DNA of 64,000 bases from Nyssa sinensis (lineage: Eukaryota > Streptophyta > Magnoliopsida > Cornales > Nyssaceae): NCBI GenBank assembly GCA_008638375.1, contig CM018032.1, positions 39,247,355-39,311,354 on the forward strand, written 5' to 3'. Shown piece after piece: positions 36,861 to 47,399 of the stretch (positions are counted from its first letter, which is position 1; each line of letters begins with the position of its first letter). Under the pieces are notes generated by a model that saw nothing but the letters and a program-made list of their open reading frames with translations, did no database searches and was not told the origin of the DNA. The position numbers and the translations under genes are program-made.

Positions 36861-38398
36861 CTGGGGGCCGTAGTCCCTCCCTTTTATTTTTCTTAACATT
36901 CGGTTGCCAAACAACGGATTGTGCCACAAACCGTGGATAGAATATTGGATTCAATTTAGGTTTAGAAATCAAATCGTCCAACCCTGTAACCAACCAGACT
37001 CAATCTCACTTAAATTAAAAACAACCTAACTTAAAACGACGCAGCTTTAGGTAAATCACACCGCAAACAACGTCGCAGCCTATCTACTGTTCACTGTCTT
37101 CCCCGACTTTCAAGCGAAACTTCGGTAGGTTTTCGTCGCCATCTCCGGCGACGGCGACCTAATTTCGGTTCAAATTTAACAGTTTTTAAATGCCATTTTC
37201 TTCAAATTTTCATGTAGATCTCATATCTAACATTTGTTTTAAGTTTCATTCACTAAATCCTCACGAAATAGCCATGAACCGTAACTCTAACCAACTGAAA
37301 ATTTTCATTTTTATGCAAATTTCTCTACTGTTTTCATTTCTTTCTTTTACATTTTTCTTCCTGCACTTTATAGGGAAATTTCTAGACCATCAAAACAAGA
37401 TTTTATGCATAAAATATTAAGAAACCCGAAATATCATAACACCTGCAACTAGCTTATTCTTTCTCATTTCTCAATCATTTTCAATGGTTCTTTTTGCTAC
37501 TCAATCTACATTTTATGCTTAGCAAGGCTTTCAAATCCAAACTAACTATCATGCTCTTTACAAATTTAAAACAGAAGCAAGCATGGTTTACCTATTTTCG
37601 TTTTCTTGGTGTTCCTCCCTTTTCTTCTTCCTCCTTCTTGCTTCGAGCTTCTGTATCTGCTTCTGAACCTCTCCCAACACTCACAGTTCTCACTCAACCT
37701 TTCTTTTCCGTCTTTCCTCTTTATCTCCTTCTCTTACGCAACACCCATATATATATATATATATATATACATATTTTACCCACACACACACTCGACCGCC
37801 TAGTATTTTCTCCCTTTTTCTCTCTCGGTTCTCCCCCATTTTTTGACTTCTTTTCTGATTTCTTTTTCTTCTTTGTTTGGATTTAAGGTTATGTGATGTT
37901 TTTGTATATCTATGTATTATATCTCACACATACCAACACACACACTAATACACGATCAGACACACGCACACACATCACACCAACCTGCTTGCTGTTTTTC
38001 TTTCTTTTCTTTTTTTTTTATTCTTATTTTAAAATACATATATGTACATATATACCATTATAAATATAAATATGTACTTTATACATATATATATACTCAT
38101 ATATACACGTATATATTAGCTTCTAACTACACGTGCATACACTAATATTAAATGGACTAGGCGTGTGAGTATACGTATGTATGCATGAGAATGCGTGTGT
38201 GCACGCATTACGAGGTATAGTTCTGGTTGCTCGGGCATTGCCCGTTATTGACTGTATAACTGACATTGTTTACATTCTAAAATCGTACAATACATGTGAT
38301 ATCAAAATATAGAGCTTAAACAACTCGGGTTACAACTGATAGTACACTTTTCGATCCGGTCTACCTCGGTATACGTGCTCACAAGGTCAGGGTATTAG

Positions 38399-38781
38399 AA
38401 ATGGATCCTGCCCAGTCACTGTCAGAAAAACCAAACAGATTAAATTCCTTTCTTTTCTTGAACTTGATGCCAAAGTTGATTGTGCCTTTGATGTATCTAA
38501 CCACCCTCTTAGCTGCCTTCAAGTGCATTTCACTTGCACAGTGCATGAATCGAGATAAAATACTCATAGCAATCAAGATATCAGGTTTTGTTGCTGTAAG
38601 ATATTAGGCACCCAATCAAACTTCTAAAGTGTGCCTCATCCGTTTTTTCAGTTCCATCTTCCTTGCTTAACTTTTCCTTTTGATTCATAGGAGTGCTCAT
38701 TGACTTGCAATCTTTCATATGAAACGTCTTGAGAATTTCCTTTGCATACTTCTTTTGACAAATGAAAATTTCATCTTGACT
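38399..38781 (-). pseudogene. Copia RT connection and RNase H, first part
   Basis: It includes [14 protein letters not shown] and [11 protein letters not shown], the RNase H start, then breaks at 38399, where the solo LTR inserted. The frame continues at 34936. Confidence 0.82.
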
Positions 38782-39354
38782 CTACTTGATCTCCATTCTG
38801 AGAAAGTAAGTCATCAATCCAAGATCAGTCATCTCAAATACTTTCATCATTTCTAACTTAAATTCATTAATCAAAGTTGCATTGTTTCCAATCACTAAAA
38901 AATCATCTACATAAAGAGAAATAACAAGAATATCAACCTCACAGTGCTTAACATAAAGAGTGGACTCAGATAGGCTTTTTACGAAGCCTAAACTTAGCAA
39001 GTGATCATCAATTCTGTTGTACCAGGCTCTTGGACCTTGCTTCAATCCATAGAGAGCTTTCGTGAGGAGAAAAACTTTGTCTTCTTCTCCTTTCTTCACA
39101 AAACCTCCTGGTTGCTCAACATAGATTTCTTCTTGTAATAAACCATTTAAAAATGCTGATTTTACATCCAACTGGTACACTTTCCAGCCTTTTTGTGATG
39201 AAACAGCAAGTAGCAACCTGATAGTGTCAAGTCTACCTATTGGTGCAAATGTGTTTGAATAGTCTACACAAAAAATTTGAGCATATCCTTTAACAACAAG
39301 CCTGGCTTTGTGTTTGTTGATGGATTCATCAGCATTGAGCTTGGTTCTGAACAC
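38782..39354 (-). pseudogene. Copia reverse transcriptase
   Basis: 190 codons open, with KARLVVKGYAQ, then QLDVKSAFLNG (first catalytic Asp), ALYGLKQGPRAWY and the YVDD box (SLYVDDFLVIGNN). This is the best preserved part of the polyprotein. The N-terminal linker to the integrase is out of frame (39264-39354 overlap), and a stop lies at the start of the RNase H connection. Confidence 0.9.
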
Positions 39355-40431
39355 CCATTTGACCCCAATGATTTTTCTATCTTGAAGTCTATCAACAAGC
39401 TTCTAGGTCTGATTTTTTTTTTAATCATGGACAGCTCCTCCTGCATTGTAACTATCCACCTTTGATCCTTCTTTGCATCCTCGTATCCTGCAAGTTCATA
39501 TACAGCAATGTTGCACCTTTGATAGATATCAGACAGCAACCTAGTGCCTCTGACAAGAGAATCATCCACCAGATCATTTGAATTCTCATTTTGATTTCTC
39601 TTTGGATTTTCCCAGTTCCACTGCTCATTCTCCATGAAATGCACATCTCTACTTATCACCATGTCTCCTGTTTCTGGCTGAAATACTTTGTAAGCTTTGG
39701 ATATTGTACTGCAACCCACAAATATGCCAGGAACAACTTTTTTATCAAGCTTATCTCGCTTAACCTGAGGCACATAGGTAAAGCATAAGCAACCAAAAGC
39801 TTTAAGAAATTTCAATGAAGGTTTATACCCATGCCATGCCTCAAATGGTGTCTAATCCTTCACTGCTTTTGTGGGTAGTCTGTTTTGAAGAAAAACAGCA
39901 GTGTTTGCTGCCTCTGCCCAAAATTTCTTTTGGCAGTCCTTTCTCATGTAGCCTACACCTAGTTATCTCCATGATGAATCAATTCCTCCTTTCACTGACT
40001 CCATTTTGTTATGGAGTGTAGGGAGCAGTCAACTGATGTTCAATCCCAACTTTTTCACAAAACAAATTAAATTGTTCTGAGGTGTATTCCTTACCATTAT
40101 TAGACCTCAGAACCTGAATTTTGCAGCCACTTTGGTTCTCCACATTTGATTTAAACCTCCAGAACACAGCAACAACTTCTGACTTGAATTTTAAAAAGAA
40201 AATCCAACACATTCTGGTTAGATCATCAATGAAAACAATATAAAAGAGGCTACCTTTGAGAGAAGGTGTTCTCTGAGGTCCTGCCAAGTCTGCGTGGATC
40301 AGCTGCAATTTTTGAGTAGCTCTCCAAGATGTTTTAGGAAATGGCAGTCTGGTTTGCTTGCCAAACTGGCATGCTTGGCAACTTGGTAGGTGCTCTTCTA
40401 GAGGTGGTAAATCTTGCACAAACTGTTTCCT
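39355..40431 (-). pseudogene. Copia integrase
   Basis: It contains the CQACQFGKQ zinc-binding end, then the core with HADLAGP (first Asp), and LRSNNGKEYTS where the second catalytic Asp of the DDE triad is Asn (usual LRSDNG). The frame is broken between 40009 and 39815, and the C-terminal part resumes at 39815 with FGCLCFTYVPQVKRDKLD and the usual VFVGYS-like GIFVGC segment. Not functional. Confidence 0.85.
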
Positions 40432-40986
40432 TTACATGTACAGCACACCTGTGTGATGAAAATGACCAAGCTTCTTGTGCCAAACCTGTGTTGTGCTTTT
40501 TGAGATAGGGAAGGCAGCCTGTTTCTCCTCCATTGGATCTAGAGAGAAGCTCTTGCCTCTCATTTTGACTTTGAACATCTCGTGACCAGCTGCATCTTTG
40601 ATCAAGCAATGTCTGTCTTCAAAAATCACTTTCAAGCCCTTCTCTATCAACTGACCAACACTTAGCAAGTTTTGATCAATTTCTGGCACATATAAGACAT
40701 CAGAGATGGTTTTTGTACCTAAGCAGCTTTCAATAGCTATAGTACCTTTTTCCTTTGACAGCAATGTGATCACCATTGCCAGTTGTGACTTTTGTGTTTG
40801 TAGTGCTCTCCAATTCTTTGAACAATTCCTTATTATAAGTCCTATAATTAGTACAGCCACTATTAATGAGCCAACTTTCACTTGAACTGCGACTTGAAAA
40901 GCATGTTGCTACAAAGAGCTGATCTTTAACCTCTTGATCTGCAACTTGGGCTTCAACTTCCTATTGTTGAGCTTTTCCTTTGCAAA
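40432..40986 (-). pseudogene. Copia protease and pre-integrase domain
   Basis: The protease active site reads WLINSGCTN (around 40845-40875) where copia elements have an Asp in the D-S-G triad, so the catalytic Asp is replaced by Asn. Downstream comes the typical QNLLSVGQLIEKG segment and the GAG-pre-integrase HKKLGH motif (VWHKKLGHFHHTG). The frame is interrupted near 40430 by a stop before the integrase zinc-binding cysteines. Confidence 0.82.
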
Positions 40987-41862
40987 TCACGGCTTCATGT
41001 CCAAGTTGGTTACACTTGCTGCATTTTGCATCAAGTCTCCTCCAGCATTTGAAAGGGGGATGACCCTTTTTGCCATAATGTTAGCATGGAGGATGATTTC
41101 CCTTCGTACCTTAGTTTTGTTGCTATTTGCTGTAGCATCGCCACTTGCAGTAAAATTCTTCTTGTTCTTGTTCTTTCTCATTTTCCCTTTTTCTTGATGC
41201 TTGACTAGCAGTGCTCCTTCAACAGCACCTCCTTGCCTCATGACCCTTCTTTGCTCTTGTGTCTGTAAAGCATTTAAGAGCTCTGCCAAGGTAATATTGG
41301 ACAGATCCTTGGTATTCTCCAAGGTCGTAATGGTTGCCTCAAACTTTTCAAGCACCGTTACTAGGATTTTTTCAACAATCCTTGAGTCATGTAGATCAGA
41401 CCCAAACAGTCTTACCTTATTGGTAATGCTTAGAAGTTTGTCAGAATACTCTTTAATGGTTTCTGATTCCTTCATTTTCCCCAGTTCAAAATCTCTAATC
41501 AAATTCAGCACTTGCATCCCATTGATCCTCTCATTTCCTTCATACTCTGTTTTGAGATAATCCCAGATTGCTTTTGCTAATTTGAGTGATATAACTCGGG
41601 TGAAGATAGTCAATGAGACAACAGCAAACAAACAGGCCTTTAGTTTTGACTTCCTCATTTTTTTGTCCTTGTGATTCTTGATTTGGGCCATTGTGGGGTT
41701 GTCTGGCAGAGGAAGAAATTCGTAATCCTCTTTTATAGCTTCCCAAAGATCCATTGCATCCAGGTAGGTCTCCATTCTCACAGCGCAAATCTGATAATTT
41801 TCTCCGTCGAACACTGTAGGAGCAATCGATGAAAAATTGTCTTCTGTGTCCATGGCGTCCAC
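40987..41862 (-). pseudogene. Copia Gag
   Basis: A 291-codon frame starting MDAMDTEDN with the copia gag pattern: FDGENYQIC...MEtYL near the N-terminus, a Trp-rich helix (LAKAIWDYLKTEYEGNE), then VLNLIRDFELGKMKE and LLSITNKVRLFG. The last codons run out of frame across what should be the CCHC zinc knuckle, whose cysteine/histidine pattern can only be followed in another frame (about 40990-41100). The first half therefore looks intact, but the nucleocapsid is lost by frameshift. Confidence 0.85.
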
Positions 41863-41904
41863 TTGAATTCAATCTCAAACTCTCACAGGTTCCTTAAGAA
41901 GAAA

Positions 41905-41916
41905 GCTCTGATACCA
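41905..41916 (-). promoter_or_regulatory. Copia primer-binding site (tRNA-iMet)
   Basis: The minus strand reads TGGTATCAGAGC, as in the other elements of the window, two bases inside the 5' LTR. Confidence 0.92.
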
Positions 41917-41918
41917 AT

Positions 41919-42215
41919 TGTTGTTGTTTTGAGGTTGCAACAGAAAACAAAGACAACTTTGAAGGAAAGAAATATAAAGATTAAAGAAAAGAACACCAGC
42001 GATTATGTTGAAGGGGAGATAATTTATTAAACTCTGAACTTACATTAAAAATACTTAAAAATTAATAACTAACCACTAAGATCATGGTCCTAAAAATAAG
42101 CCCTGATCATATATGATTAATCAGAAAATAACAAACTCCTAAATACTAGGAAACAATATTTTGAAATATTCAAAACAAAACAACTTGGCAGTAGTTCTAA
42201 ACACATCAGCTAACA
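41919..42215 (-). repeat. Copia right LTR (5' in sense)
   Basis: 297 bp, tgttgttgttttgagg...cagctaaca, two bases from the PBS. Confidence 0.93.
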
Positions 42216-42220
42216 AGAGC
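42216..42220. repeat. Target-site duplication AGAGC of the copia element, right
   Basis: Partner of 34211-34215; also the last coding bases of the broken PIP-like ORF before the LTR. Confidence 0.92.
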
Positions 42221-42485
42221 CTTTTCTGCTAGGTCCATCTGCCAACGTGAATACTTGGTCTTTCATGTAGTTGCTATTGGGTGGCTCAAAAGATGAGACA
42301 CTGTCAATACTGGTACTGATGATCTCATTCTTATTTGTTGTTGAAGTGAATGTCCAAGCTGGGAGGACTCTAGAATCAACAATATTTGGCTGTGTAAACA
42401 CCAGCAGCATCATAATAACCCGTAATGCTAAACAGAAGTGTCTCATTGATGATCTCTTCAATTCCATCTCTTTATAACTCTCCAA
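42216..42485 (-). pseudogene. PIP-like secreted signalling peptide precursor, broken by copia insertion
   Basis: A precursor of about 93 residues before disruption: 90 codons here plus Gly-His-Lys-stop at 34199-34210. An N-terminal hydrophobic signal peptide (about 17-31) is followed by SRVLPAW, a variable Ser/Asn-rich middle, and a C-terminal LADGPSRKGS that continues into GH. The GPSxxGxGH ending is the hallmark of PAMP-induced secreted peptides (PIP/PIPL), whose processed C-terminus amplifies immune signalling through RLK7 in Arabidopsis. The copia LTR begins after the Ser codon, so the present ORF ends GSC-stop and lacks the conserved Gly-His. The start may be Met 1, 7 or 14: a TATAAA overlaps codons 4-5 and a TA run lies at 42505-42530. 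Likely a null or altered allele. Confidence 0.82.
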
Positions 42486-42493
42486 ATGTTCTT

Positions 42494-42530
<37 letters not shown>

Positions 42531-44831
42531 GGGACTAAAAAGGTTGGTGCAGCTGCAGCATCTCCATGGCCTAAGCTGCTGAGAGTAATTTATATAATAA
42601 TGGATGGTTTGGTAGGGTGAGGACGGTGAAGTGAAGGGCCCATTGGTCTTTGACCGAGATTTTGTGGTTGCTGATGAAGTTGTGAATATGAGTTTTATTT
42701 TTCCCATTTGGGTTTCCCCAATTTTTTGACTTCCCGTTAGATGTTGTCTGTCTTTCATGCAATTTACATTACAATTTTGCCATTTTAACCTCTCCTGCGG
42801 TGGACAATCTTCTAGCATTTCCCTAGAGTTTACACCTGATTGCAAATTGATCATGAGGAATATGTAATTGAAATTTCATGGTGCATTCAGTGAATGGAAC
42901 TGAACCACAAACAGAGTAGCCAAAAAGAAAAAAAAATTGTTTTGATTGAAATGATAACAATTTCCACAACAATCTTAATAGTCTCCACATATGCCATTGA
43001 ATGTCACGGGTTGGACTGCAACTCGGAGGATTCAATCCAAGCGCAACTTGACCAATGGACAAGCTTGAAAGCCTTGAATTGAGTTTTTTTAGCTCATGGT
43101 TGGACTAGGGCTGATTAGTGCATTCCTACCCAAAAATAACGTTAGGAAGGCTTGGATTGAGCTTTCAAATTCCCCAAAATAGTGTCTATTCAACGTAAAA
43201 TATGACTCTCCCGAGTTTGGGTTGAAAACCTTGAAGCCAATGTTGGCTTCAACCAGCCTCTTTAACTATTCAGATTGATATTAGATCTGGATGGAGTCAT
43301 CATTATTTTTTTTCCAAAGAAGCCATGAAGTGTTACAATATATGAGTTACAATTAATAAATCAAGTACACTCTTGGCATATTACAATCAATCATGAACCA
43401 ACATAATTAAATTATACACAGACCAAAAGTCTCTCAAATTCTTAAACAGACAATCCAGCTCATCACATTGAGTGAAAATAATACTCAAATTTCTCTATTA
43501 TAGAGAGTGAGATTTTAATCCATGAACTCCTCGTAATTAAGAGGACATAGTGACCAATTGAGTTAGTCACGGAGCCCAAATAGTGGGTTGGGTTTATCAT
43601 TTTACCATATCAATTTCATAAGAAGGAACCACTTTATGATACCTTGCTAATTTGATCAGCTGAGTAAAGAGTCAATCTTTTTTTTTTTTTTTTCACATGG
43701 GTGTTTGAAGCTTTTGATTTAAACTCATCCCACTCAAGAGTGCACGAAATTATTCTATGTCTCGTATACCAACAAATCAGAAGGAACGCAAGATTCAAAT
43801 GGAAAAATCAATCTCATTCAGTGAGTTTTAGCATTTGATCAAGAATTTTAAGCCATCCCAAATAATATAAATAAAAAAAAATTGGTATAAAAAAAAGAGC
43901 AAGCGAATCAGATGGTCAAATTTTGTATAATCAAGTTATTTTATTGATATATTTGTTAACCCAGTGGGACTATTAAGCAATGACTCATTTTCCAAGCTTA
44001 ATTTGGTAGAACTAAACTTTGGGTAAGTATTACCCAGCAAACTTTGTTAGATATTCAGTTATTTTAGAAGCAGCCCAGCATGCCTTGCTGTGATATATAA
44101 CTTAATTATTTTAAAAACTTAAACCATTAAAAAATGGGCCAAGATGCAGGGGATATGGGCTCCAAAAAAATTGAATATTATAATTTTTAAATTATTTTGT
44201 TAGAATTTTTAAACAAAATAAGGACTTGGTTCCAATTTTTTTTTTTTTTATATATTTATATGAATCTATCTTAAATTTAAATACATACAATTCTCCCTTG
44301 CAAAACAAATTTTACATATTTTGTTTTTACCATTGATTGTGTTAGAATTTTTTTAACAAAATAAGATTTAGCTCATCCACTAATTTTTGTATATATTTAT
44401 ATGAAACTATTAAATTTTAATACCAACAATTGGCATTCTAATTATAACTCCTGATAAAATAATAAAGTTACACCATTTTAGATGAATTGATGATTTCACA
44501 TAGTATCAGAGTAGTCTAAATGTCTTAAATTCAAATTTTACTATCACCTTAATAATATAAATTAACACGTGTAGATACAAACAATATATATCAAACTAAA
44601 ATCTTCTTGTCCTAATTATAAAATATTTTGATTTTTAATTTGAATGATACTATTAAAATGTCCACGTCATCGCCTTGAACAGTATTGGCTAGAATCATGT
44701 CTGAGAACCCTTTGCTGAGTCTTGAGAAGGTGACAAAAACAATATTATGTATTGTGTAAGGTAAAGTGAGACAAATATGCTAAAAAACTGGCACACAAAT
44801 TCCTGTTTTCCATGGTAGTTGTTCAGTTTCC

Positions 44832-44874
<43 letters not shown>

Positions 44875-45010
44875 CTCCAAACATTTTGAAAGCATGAGCT
44901 TGACCTTACCATTTTGCATTCAAATATAACAACGTCAAAAGAGATCACAACCCCCTCACTACATGATTAAAGGTCAGGTGCCCGAAAACTTTGTCCAATC
45001 TTCAACATAA
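42486..45010. other. Intergenic region between the two PIP-like genes
   Basis: No coding frame is convincing. It holds TA microsatellites (42505-42530 and about 44836-44872), T runs (43678-43693), a weak tRNA-like SINE trace on the minus strand near 43500-43580, and an imperfect direct repeat of about 85 bp at 44196-44282 and 44336-44425. Confidence 0.6.
44196..44425. repeat. Imperfect direct repeat pair, possible TRIM-like or old LTR trace
   Basis: Two copies (44196-44282 and 44336-44425) share gttagaattttt..aacaaaataag, tatatatttatatgaa and ttaaatttaatac. A tatcagag motif lies nearby at 44500-44507. Too degraded to classify. Confidence 0.35.
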
Positions 45011-45259
45011 ATGCAAATTCAGTTCCCTGCAGAAATAATGGTCATCCCACAGCAACAAAAATTATCAAGGAAGCAGCAATATTGTCTTGTGGAGGCTTCT
45101 CTTTGTTTTAATCTCTTCATCTTCATCTTCTTCATCATCGTCTTCTCCTATTCCATGCCGGTGGAGGGTTCCAGACCTCTTTGTGGTCACAATGCTTCGG
45201 CATGTATTACCATAAGAAAAGCATATTCTGGTCCAAGCAAACATGGTCGTGGTCACTAA
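45011..45259 (+). CDS. PIP/PIPL-type secreted signalling peptide precursor, intact
   Basis: 82 codons (or 73 from the second Met at 45038). Residues 31-48 are strongly hydrophobic and act as a signal peptide, more naturally placed if Met 10 is the start. The chain after cleavage begins near SRPLCGH and ends exactly in AYSGPSKHGRGH, the complete SGPSxxGxGH signature of the PAMP-induced secreted peptide family. In that family the C-terminal motif is released in the apoplast, with hydroxylated proline, and is perceived by the LRR receptor kinase RLK7 to boost defence. It stands 2.5 kb from the broken PIP-like gene, in divergent orientation, so the two are probably local duplicates. A TTGAC-type core lies upstream (44933-44937, reverse). 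Single exon. Confidence 0.85.
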   Translation: MQIQFPAEIMVIPQQQKLSRKQQYCLVEASLCFNLFIFIFFIIVFSYSMPVEGSRPLCGHNASACITIRKAYSGPSKHGRGH

Positions 45260-46692
45260 TGAAAAGCTGGTCAGATATGTTTGATTGTATTTGCTTAGCA
45301 TGGGGTGGTCCAACTGCACAGCCTATGTAGCAATGGCTCCTTACATTCATCGATCCATTGTAATGGCTAAAATTTAGAAATGCTAGCTAGTGAAACAGTG
45401 AACTCGCTTTACTTCATTCTTACTGTGAAGCTGTCCATCTGATTGCATGCCTTTTTCGACATATATTACAAGGATCATACATCAATAAAAGATTGATTGA
45501 AATTGAATGTAAAAAAATGTGAAATCTGGCTGGTTTTGGATACTTTTAATCAGCTAAATGGATGTATTAGATGCTAGATTTATGTCAATACAGCGAAATT
45601 AGGGGTTAATTTCCAAATTAATAAACAAGGAAATGAAATTAAACATAGATCATGTTGTTTGTTATATATGTACATCTGTACGTAGACAAAGGAGACAGAA
45701 AGCTGTAATCATGGAAATTAATTAGTAAATAAAACAAAGGGAAGGGCAAAGATTAAGAGCAGGAAACATGGAGTCTTATAGAGTGAGTGAGTGTCTTCTT
45801 TGTTTTTGTCATTAGAAGACGGACTGGCGGCAATAAGACAACAGCAAGGTATGTTCGTTGCTTTTTGTGTTCTGTTGCTTTCTGACATGCTTCGAAATTT
45901 GTATTTTAATATTTATCAGAGAGGAGGCTCGTGCTGTGAGCAAATTCTGCTTACAATAGTAGCCAAATTTCTCTCTTTGAAGTTTGTCTATTTGTGATTT
46001 CAAAATGTTATTAATTATGTAATTAGGTTAAATTAAGTTTCTTTATCACTCAAAGGTTGTTTTAAAAACATGTTCATGTTGAATTTGAATTACAATTTTA
46101 TACTTTTAAAGATAAAATTGCTTTCGATTTATTACAGAAAAAAAGTATAAAAATGTATACATTTATGTTAGACACATTCGTAAAAAGTGTGAGTTTAATT
46201 TTTTATGTTTTGGGTCTGCATAACACTTATGTTTAAAAAGTGTGAGTTAGGTACAATTTAATTTGACTATACATCTAAAAGTCAATTAAAATATGTTATA
46301 TAATGTCTCTTTAATTTTTAATTGTTGAACTTATGCTAAAATTCGAAACTAGAATTTAATTCAAAATACGTAATTGGTCGGTCCAAACGGAGTCGCATCA
46401 AAACATAAAAGCTTTCCCTTTGGAACGTGCACAATTCTTTTAGAATTTAAATTTAGAGAATTTTAAAGTGCCTCATGAAGCAATGAATTTAAAACTATTT
46501 GCATTATTCTATACAGTAATTAATTAATTGGAATTTTAAAGCGTCTCATGTAGCAATGAAAAAGAAAGAAAGGAGAGCGCTTTACTCAATGGTAATGAAT
46601 TAGAAAGAAGAATCCAAGACAAAATGGGCATGATTCTGGTTTGTGGCAAATGCACTCAAATTTAGCTTCTTCTTTTTTTTTTTTTTTTGGGG
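45260..46692. other. Intergenic region
   Basis: No gene recognised. An aataaaag signal at 45485 could end the PIP transcript. The small frame at 45791-45997 has no known motif. The rest is AT-rich. Confidence 0.55.
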
Positions 46693-46778
46693 GGAAATTA
46701 CACCTACCTCCCCTGAAATTTCTGACAATTGCAGAAACCTCTCCTATAGTTTCTAAAATAACACTGTCCCCCTTCTGG
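46693..46778 (+). repeat. MULE-like left terminal inverted repeat
   Basis: Pairs with 58898-58974 on the opposite strand. Shared parts include acctcccct.aa.tttctgacaatt and aaataacactgtcccc. Confidence 0.7.
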
Positions 46779-47167
46779 TTTACTGATTTGTAACAGATTC
46801 CCCCTACCGTTAGTTGACTGTTAGTTGACTTAACAGAGTTTGATGATGTATGCAATTTTTTTGTCTAAATACCAATTTTACCTCTTACAAGTCATGATTA
46901 AATGACAAAACTACCCTTACTTTAATAATAATTTTTTTAATTAAAAAATAAAATAAAATTCCTCCTTCCATCTCATCTCTCTCTTTACCTTCCTTCAAAC
47001 CCATTTCTCTCTCTGTCTCTCTACAACCCACTTTCTCTCTATCAACTTCAAGAATCCTCTTCCATGCCCTGGTTTTCCTCTTTCTCTCTTTATGTATTAC
47101 TTCAAAATTACCCAAAGACCTAGGAGAAATTGCAATAACTCAAACCCATTTTTGCAAAGCCAAATCG

Positions 47168-47204
<37 letters not shown>

Positions 47205-47206
<2 letters not shown>

Positions 47207-47399
47207 ACCGGGCTTAGGGGGAGGAATAAGAATCGCGATTTTGAAGACAAAGATCCATAAGATTGGGAGTTGGCTGGTCTCTCGAATGGAGCCTTGATCG
47301 CCTACCAACAGGGCAGGGGGAATCACTATTATTCTTATCTTATAGAATAACATCGACCGACCTAGGTTTACATTCCTTCTTTGATCTCAAAAGAATGCC
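47205..47399. other. Segment of unusual composition between two TA microsatellites
   Basis: About 195 bp of balanced composition (gggcttagggggaggaataa..., gcctaccaacagggcaggggg...) sits between TA runs at 47172-47204 and 47400-47424. It differs from its AT-rich surroundings and has the look of organelle noncoding DNA, but I cannot name a source. Confidence 0.3.

Larger units (their letters stand above)
34937..38398 (-). mobile_element. Solo LTR of a LARD-related family, inserted in copia RNase H
   Basis: 3462 bp beginning tgtcacgacccgagaccc. It shares with the LARD LTRs the start, the gactgagcacaaa...ggcact block, the gtctcgt...acggacctcac core (near 36458) and the ctcgggcat end region. No internal domain, PBS or second LTR is present. 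The end reads gggtattag/aaatgg instead of the expected TTACA followed by an ACTGG duplication, which a 6-bp deletion would explain. Two tRNA-like modules lie at 36660-36715 and 36809-36860, and TA microsatellites at about 35985-36016 and 36607-36631. Confidence 0.85.
34216..42215 (-). mobile_element. Ty1/copia retrotransposon, old, with nested solo LTR
   Basis: Both LTRs are 297 bp (34216-34512 and 41919-42215), with TGTTG...TAACA ends. AGAGC is duplicated at 34211-34215 and 42216-42220. The PBS is TGGTATCAGAGC at 41905-41916. The gene order on the minus strand is gag, protease, integrase, RT, RNase H, as in copia elements. I count about 18 differences between the LTRs (6%), and the polyprotein is broken by frameshifts and stops, so it is dead. 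The RNase H domain is split by a 3.46-kb solo LTR at 34937-38398. Confidence 0.95.

Noticed and set aside
29409..45259. Receptor kinase plus PIP peptides as a linked receptor-ligand pair
   Set aside because: PIP peptides are perceived by the LRR kinase RLK7, whereas this gene is a malectin-type CrRLK1L whose family is associated with RALF peptides. Proximity alone does not support pairing.
45791..45997. 68-codon frame as a third small peptide gene
   Set aside because: It lacks a clear signal peptide and the SGPS-type ending.
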